36,243 bases of DNA. Source: Paenibacillus phytorum (GTDB lineage Bacteria; Bacillota; Bacilli; Paenibacillales; NBRC-103111). How positions within the stretch are numbered: position 1 is the first letter of the stretch; each line of letters begins with the position of its first letter. Below are positions 33,748 to 36,243 of the stretch, in pieces. The notes below the pieces were generated by a model. The model had not been told where the DNA came from. It saw nothing but the letters and a program-made list of their open reading frames with translations, and made no database searches. The DNA is taken from the NCBI RefSeq assembly GCF_013141715.1, contig NZ_WHOA01000167.1:1-36243 (forward strand). Direction: 5' to 3'. Made by a program: the position numbers and the translations under genes.

Positions 33748-34650
33748 ATGCAAAAACCGCTAATAAAAAACTTTATTATCGACCACCTCTTGCCATTTGA
33801 CATCGTATTTAAGGACAAAAAGACACCAAATCGTGAACTACCAGAGCATCTTCATGATCGCTTTGAATTAGTTTATGTTTATAGTGGAAAAGGTACGTTT
33901 TTCTTAAACCAAATGCTCTATGAGATGAATGAAGGAGATCTCTTCATCATTCCTGGCAATACCATTCATCAGGCATTGCCAGATTCTGAATCTCCAATTA
34001 CTGCCACTGCTGTCTTTTTTGATCCGCAACTGATCGGACACTATTCAGCTGGTGATTCGTTTACGAATATGCAAGTTTTTGACCGAGCCCGAAAATATAA
34101 GAGCTATAAGCTTGTTGTCCCACCAGCCATGCGCCCTCATCTCGAAGAAAAACTCAAACAAATGCATGAAGAATTAGAACAACACGAAGCTGGTTTTAGA
34201 TACGCAATTCAACTGCAGTTAAATAGCCTTCTGATCAACATTAATCGGTTGATATTAAAAGAATCCCATCATCAACTGGCTGCGTCCGATGTCGGCCCCT
34301 CCTGGTTACTAAACATCCTGCAACACTTGGATCAGTTTCACACTGAGCAAATCGCTGGACTTTCGTATTTGGCTAAGCACACTTCAGTCTCAGCCGCTCA
34401 TTTATCCAGGGTGTTTAAACAACTAACCGGGATGAACATCACCGACTATGTGAATGCCAAGCGGATTTCAACTGCAAAGGAGCTGCTCCTAACTACTGAC
34501 TTAGGTATTGATACGATCGCCCACAATTGCGGTTATGAGAGCTTACCTTATTTTCATAAGTTATTTAAGAAGTTTACTGGCGTTACCCCAGGCCTATATC
34601 GAAGAAAAGTAGTTAAAGAAATTAGCTTCAAAATAGACAACATGACATAG
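33748..34650 (+). CDS. AraC-family regulator with cupin sensor domain
   Basis: A 300-residue transcription factor. The N-terminal cupin (residues 20-110) has LPEHLHDRFELVYVYSGKGTF and the EGDLFIIPGNTIHQ strand. The C-terminal AraC/XylS DNA-binding domain (about 195-297) has two helix-turn-helix motifs, including LSYLAKHTSVSAAHLSRVFK and the typical YESLPYFHKLFKKFTGVTPG. The start at 33748 follows GGGGAGGTTCGG; an upstream ATG at 33727 has no ribosome binding site. This type usually activates sugar-utilisation genes on binding the sugar. It is divergent from the dehydratase operon and 400 bases from the lactonase gene, both likely targets. Confidence 0.92.
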   Translation: MQKPLIKNFIIDHLLPFDIVFKDKKTPNRELPEHLHDRFELVYVYSGKGTFFLNQMLYEMNEGDLFIIPGNTIHQALPDSESPITATAVFFDPQLIGHYSAGDSFTNMQVFDRARKYKSYKLVVPPAMRPHLEEKLKQMHEELEQHEAGFRYAIQLQLNSLLININRLILKESHHQLAASDVGPSWLLNILQHLDQFHTEQIAGLSYLAKHTSVSAAHLSRVFKQLTGMNITDYVNAKRISTAKELLLTTDLGIDTIAHNCGYESLPYFHKLFKKFTGVTPGLYRRKVVKEISFKIDNMT

Positions 34651-34712
34651 AAATGTGAAAGTATTTCAAGAGCAAATTATTGTAATATTACTCACCGAAG
34701 CTTATTAAGAAG

Positions 34713-34741
34713 AGCCTGCTTATAAGAACAGCAGGCTTTTC
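34713..34741 (+). terminator. Intrinsic terminator of the AraC gene
   Basis: AGCCTGCT pairs with AGCAGGCT around a nine-base loop and is followed by TTTT, 60 bases after the regulator stop. Confidence 0.75.
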
Positions 34742-35035
34742 GCATCCATTGGCAGACTTCGTAGAACCTAATTTTTGCCGGAGCGCTTCAAACTCTCCCG
34801 AGCATAAAAAGCTCCTTCCGACACTTCAGCGAAGGGCACAAACTCAATCATGCAAAATAGCATGTCAAGATAATCGGTTTGAAGCCGCTGTAAGCTTTCG
34901 TCGACGCTGGCAATTATGCGCTTCGCGGAGGTATGAAATTAATTTTGACCATAACGCCCCGCTTTAAAAAAAGGTAGGAATCGATTGCGTGAGATCTGAC
35001 CTATCGCTTTACCTAATACAGTCACCGCCTTCGTT
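34742..35035 (-). pseudogene. Degraded second aldo/keto reductase (aldose dehydrogenase type)
   Basis: On the minus strand a broken frame reads AVTVLGKAIGQISRN, then KAGRYGQN, an in-frame stop, FHTSAKRIIASVDESLQRLQ, TDYLDMLF, a frameshift, IEFVPFAEV, and SLKRSGK with another shift into IRFYEVCQ. This is the core of an L-galactose/L-fucose dehydrogenase-type aldo/keto reductase. Both ends are missing. It lies 20 bases after the lactonase stop, as if it had been cotranscribed with it. It belongs to a different subfamily from the intact reductase at 29.7-30.6 kb. Confidence 0.82.
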
Positions 35036-35054
35036 AGTCATTGAGTACCCCCAA

Positions 35055-35888
35055 TTAAAGTTTATAGAAACGCTCCGCATTTCCGCCAAATAGTTGCGCT
35101 CGCTCTGTTTCTCCCCAATGCAGCGGAATCGAATTTAACAAAATTTCCATAACCTGATCATAGTCCGCAGAAAGCAGACAGACTGGCCAATCACTACCGA
35201 ACATAACCCGCTCCGGCCCAAACATCTCCAGTATGGATTGAATATATGTTGTAAAGTCTTTCTGCTCCCATCCATGATGCTTAGCCTCTGAGACCATACC
35301 TGACAACTTGACGTGTATGTTGGGATGCTCAGCCAGACGTTTCATTTGGCTATGCCACGGCTCAAGTTGACCTTCTGAGATTCGTGGTTTGGCTATATGA
35401 TCAATGACGCCTCGTAGGCCAGGCACGCTGTCTACCAATGGGATAAGCGCCTCCAACTGATCGCTGCGAAGCAATAAATCGATAGGGATGTCTAAGGAGG
35501 CATATTTTTGCAACGCCTGAATAAAATGAGGCGCCAGAATCTCACTCGCATCCGCCATTTCTTGAATCATAACTCGAAAACCAACAAACTTCGGTTGCGC
35601 TTGAAACTGCTCAAAATAGCAATAATGATTGGGATCATTAAGGTCTAACCAACCGACAACTCCAAGGATACTTTCATCTTCTTGCGCCAAGCTGAGGAGA
35701 TATTCGGTTTCCTCCAAAGTCTGTGCAGCTTGAACGACAATGCTACCACTAAGAGAATGTGCGGCCAGATGAGGGGCGAGATGCCCCGGCAAAAAATCTC
35801 TATACAAGACTGGAAGATCAGGAGTAATCCAGCCATAATCCCCTCGCTCAATGAGCCAGTAATGCTGATGTGCATCAATTCGCCGCAT
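35055..35888 (-). CDS. Amidohydrolase-family lactonase (L-fuconolactonase-like)
   Basis: A 277-residue cytoplasmic metal-dependent hydrolase (COG3618-type). The HxH metal motif is at His7/His9 (RIDAHQHYW), the barrel has VIDHIAKP and VKLSGM strands, and the terminal Asp is in VMFGSDWPVC. Characterised relatives hydrolyse L-fucono- or L-rhamnono-lactones to the sugar acid. The start follows a perfect AGGAGG. An aldo/keto reductase pseudogene lies directly downstream, and an AraC operator candidate about 80 bases upstream. It fits the lactone step between the aldose dehydrogenase and the UxaA-like dehydratase. Confidence 0.87.
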   Translation of the reverse strand: MRRIDAHQHYWLIERGDYGWITPDLPVLYRDFLPGHLAPHLAAHSLSGSIVVQAAQTLEETEYLLSLAQEDESILGVVGWLDLNDPNHYCYFEQFQAQPKFVGFRVMIQEMADASEILAPHFIQALQKYASLDIPIDLLLRSDQLEALIPLVDSVPGLRGVIDHIAKPRISEGQLEPWHSQMKRLAEHPNIHVKLSGMVSEAKHHGWEQKDFTTYIQSILEMFGPERVMFGSDWPVCLLSADYDQVMEILLNSIPLHWGETERAQLFGGNAERFYKL

Positions 35889-35965
35889 AACAAACCTCCT
35901 ATATATCTATCATGTATCCTTATCATATCAGCATATAGATGCATAAATAATAGTCAATTTCAGAT

Positions 35966-35987
35966 AAAACATACTCTTTTTTGATAT
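35966..35987 (+). promoter_or_regulatory. Putative AraC-regulator operator, copy 2
   Basis: AAAACATACTCT, then T, then TTTTGATAT, which is 21 of 22 bases identical to 33676-33697. It lies 78 bases upstream of the lactonase start, in opposite orientation to that gene, and only about 35 bases from the IS6 end, so part of a former divergent gene may have been cut off by the element. Confidence 0.6.
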
Positions 35988-36023
35988 CATTAAGATGTGA
36001 AATTGGAGATGGAGGGGTTATTT

Positions 36024-36243
36024 GGGTTTTGGTGCAACTATAAAGACAGATCAAAGATAGCCTCCATAATGTTGCTTGATTATGCTGTCAAACCAAACAC
36101 TTTATTAATTAATTCTACTGCAGAGAGGACAGACGAATGATTGCATTCGACCTGCCCTTTCTTTATCATATGCATAGCTTCGATTCCGGCAATTGTTTTC
36201 TCTGCAGTACTAAAAGATTTGTATCCCAGCATTGGTTTAATGA
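36024..36243 (-). mobile_element. IS6-family element, right end and transposase 3' part
   Basis: GGGTTTTGGTGCAACTATA at 36024-36042 matches the style of an IS6-family terminal inverted repeat, read as the element's right end for a minus-strand transposase. The element continues past the window edge. The 8 bases just outside (GGTTATTT, 36016-36023) would be one target-site copy if the insertion is intact. Confidence 0.75.
36080..36243 (-). CDS. IS6-family transposase, C-terminal part (5' beyond window)
   Basis: The frame reads KPMLGYKSFSTAEKTIAGIE, AMHMIKKGQVE and INKVFGLTA, ending at TAA (36080). This is the standard C-terminal sequence of IS6-family DDE transposases. 54 codons are visible without a defect, so the copy may be intact outside the window. 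It differs in its inverted repeat from the remnant at 29.2 kb. Confidence 0.85.
   Translation of the reverse strand, partial: IKPMLGYKSFSTAEKTIAGIEAMHMIKKGQVECNHSSVLSAVELINKVFGLTA

Noticed and set aside
1..36243. CRISPR arrays, tRNA, rRNA and common riboswitches
   Set aside because: No regularly spaced identical repeats, cloverleaf-like sequences or known riboswitch cores were recognised by eye on either strand.

Overview
The window looks like a low-to-moderate GC Bacillota chromosome, most likely Paenibacillus or a close relative. Genes have strong AGGAGG-type ribosome binding sites, and they include LutABC-type lactate oxidation, YesM/YesN-style two-component regulation, AraC/cupin regulators, LamG/Ig-like giant secreted proteins, and remnants of IS6-, IS3- and IS1182-like elements. 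No rRNA, tRNA or CRISPR array was seen. Most genes read on the minus strand.

Positions 1-9982 (minus) hold three consecutive genes: a secreted YVTN-propeller/phosphoesterase protein with visibly higher GC than its surroundings, an RND efflux permease without an adaptor gene beside it, and a giant secreted LamG/Ig/FnIII/cohesin protein that runs off the left edge. Positions 9983-10700 carry no recognisable gene but hold a long hairpin and a candidate promoter.

Positions 10701-18309 (minus) form a transport and signalling locus: sensor kinase and short AraC-type response regulator, a PHP phosphoesterase preceded by a 15-residue leader peptide, and an Fbp/Afu-type ABC importer (binding protein, ATPase, fused permease). 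The PHP and binding-protein genes have near-identical promoters with a shared upstream box, which suggests control by the adjacent two-component system. The pairing with a PHP hydrolase suggests a phosphorylated organic substrate, although iron remains possible.

Positions 18310-25346 are a mosaic of decay. It contains a truncated sensor kinase, a LysR C-terminal fragment, a frameshifted 3-hydroxyisobutyrate-dehydrogenase-like gene, IS1182- and IS3-type transposase remnants, a zinc-ribbon-like small ORF, and a deleted PHP paralogue fused to a Gfo/Idh/MocA fragment. Inside it lies an intact module at 20230-22795: DoxX, esterase and DODA-type dioxygenase, divergent from an XRE-cupin regulator. 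It resembles quinone/aromatic detoxification sets.

Positions 25343-29024 (minus) are lutABC plus a FadR-type GntR regulator (LutR-like), for oxidation of L-lactate to pyruvate. Positions 29222-36243 are bounded by two IS6-family remnants. Between them are an aldose-dehydrogenase-like aldo/keto reductase, a 900-residue internally duplicated UxaA-family dehydratase, an AraC regulator, a degraded second aldo/keto reductase and an L-fuconolactonase-like amidohydrolase. Together these fit a non-phosphorylative oxidation of L-fucose or a related sugar. That route can end in pyruvate plus L-lactate or lactaldehyde, so the adjoining lut operon would be a logical partner. The aldolase and transporter of such a pathway are not in the window.
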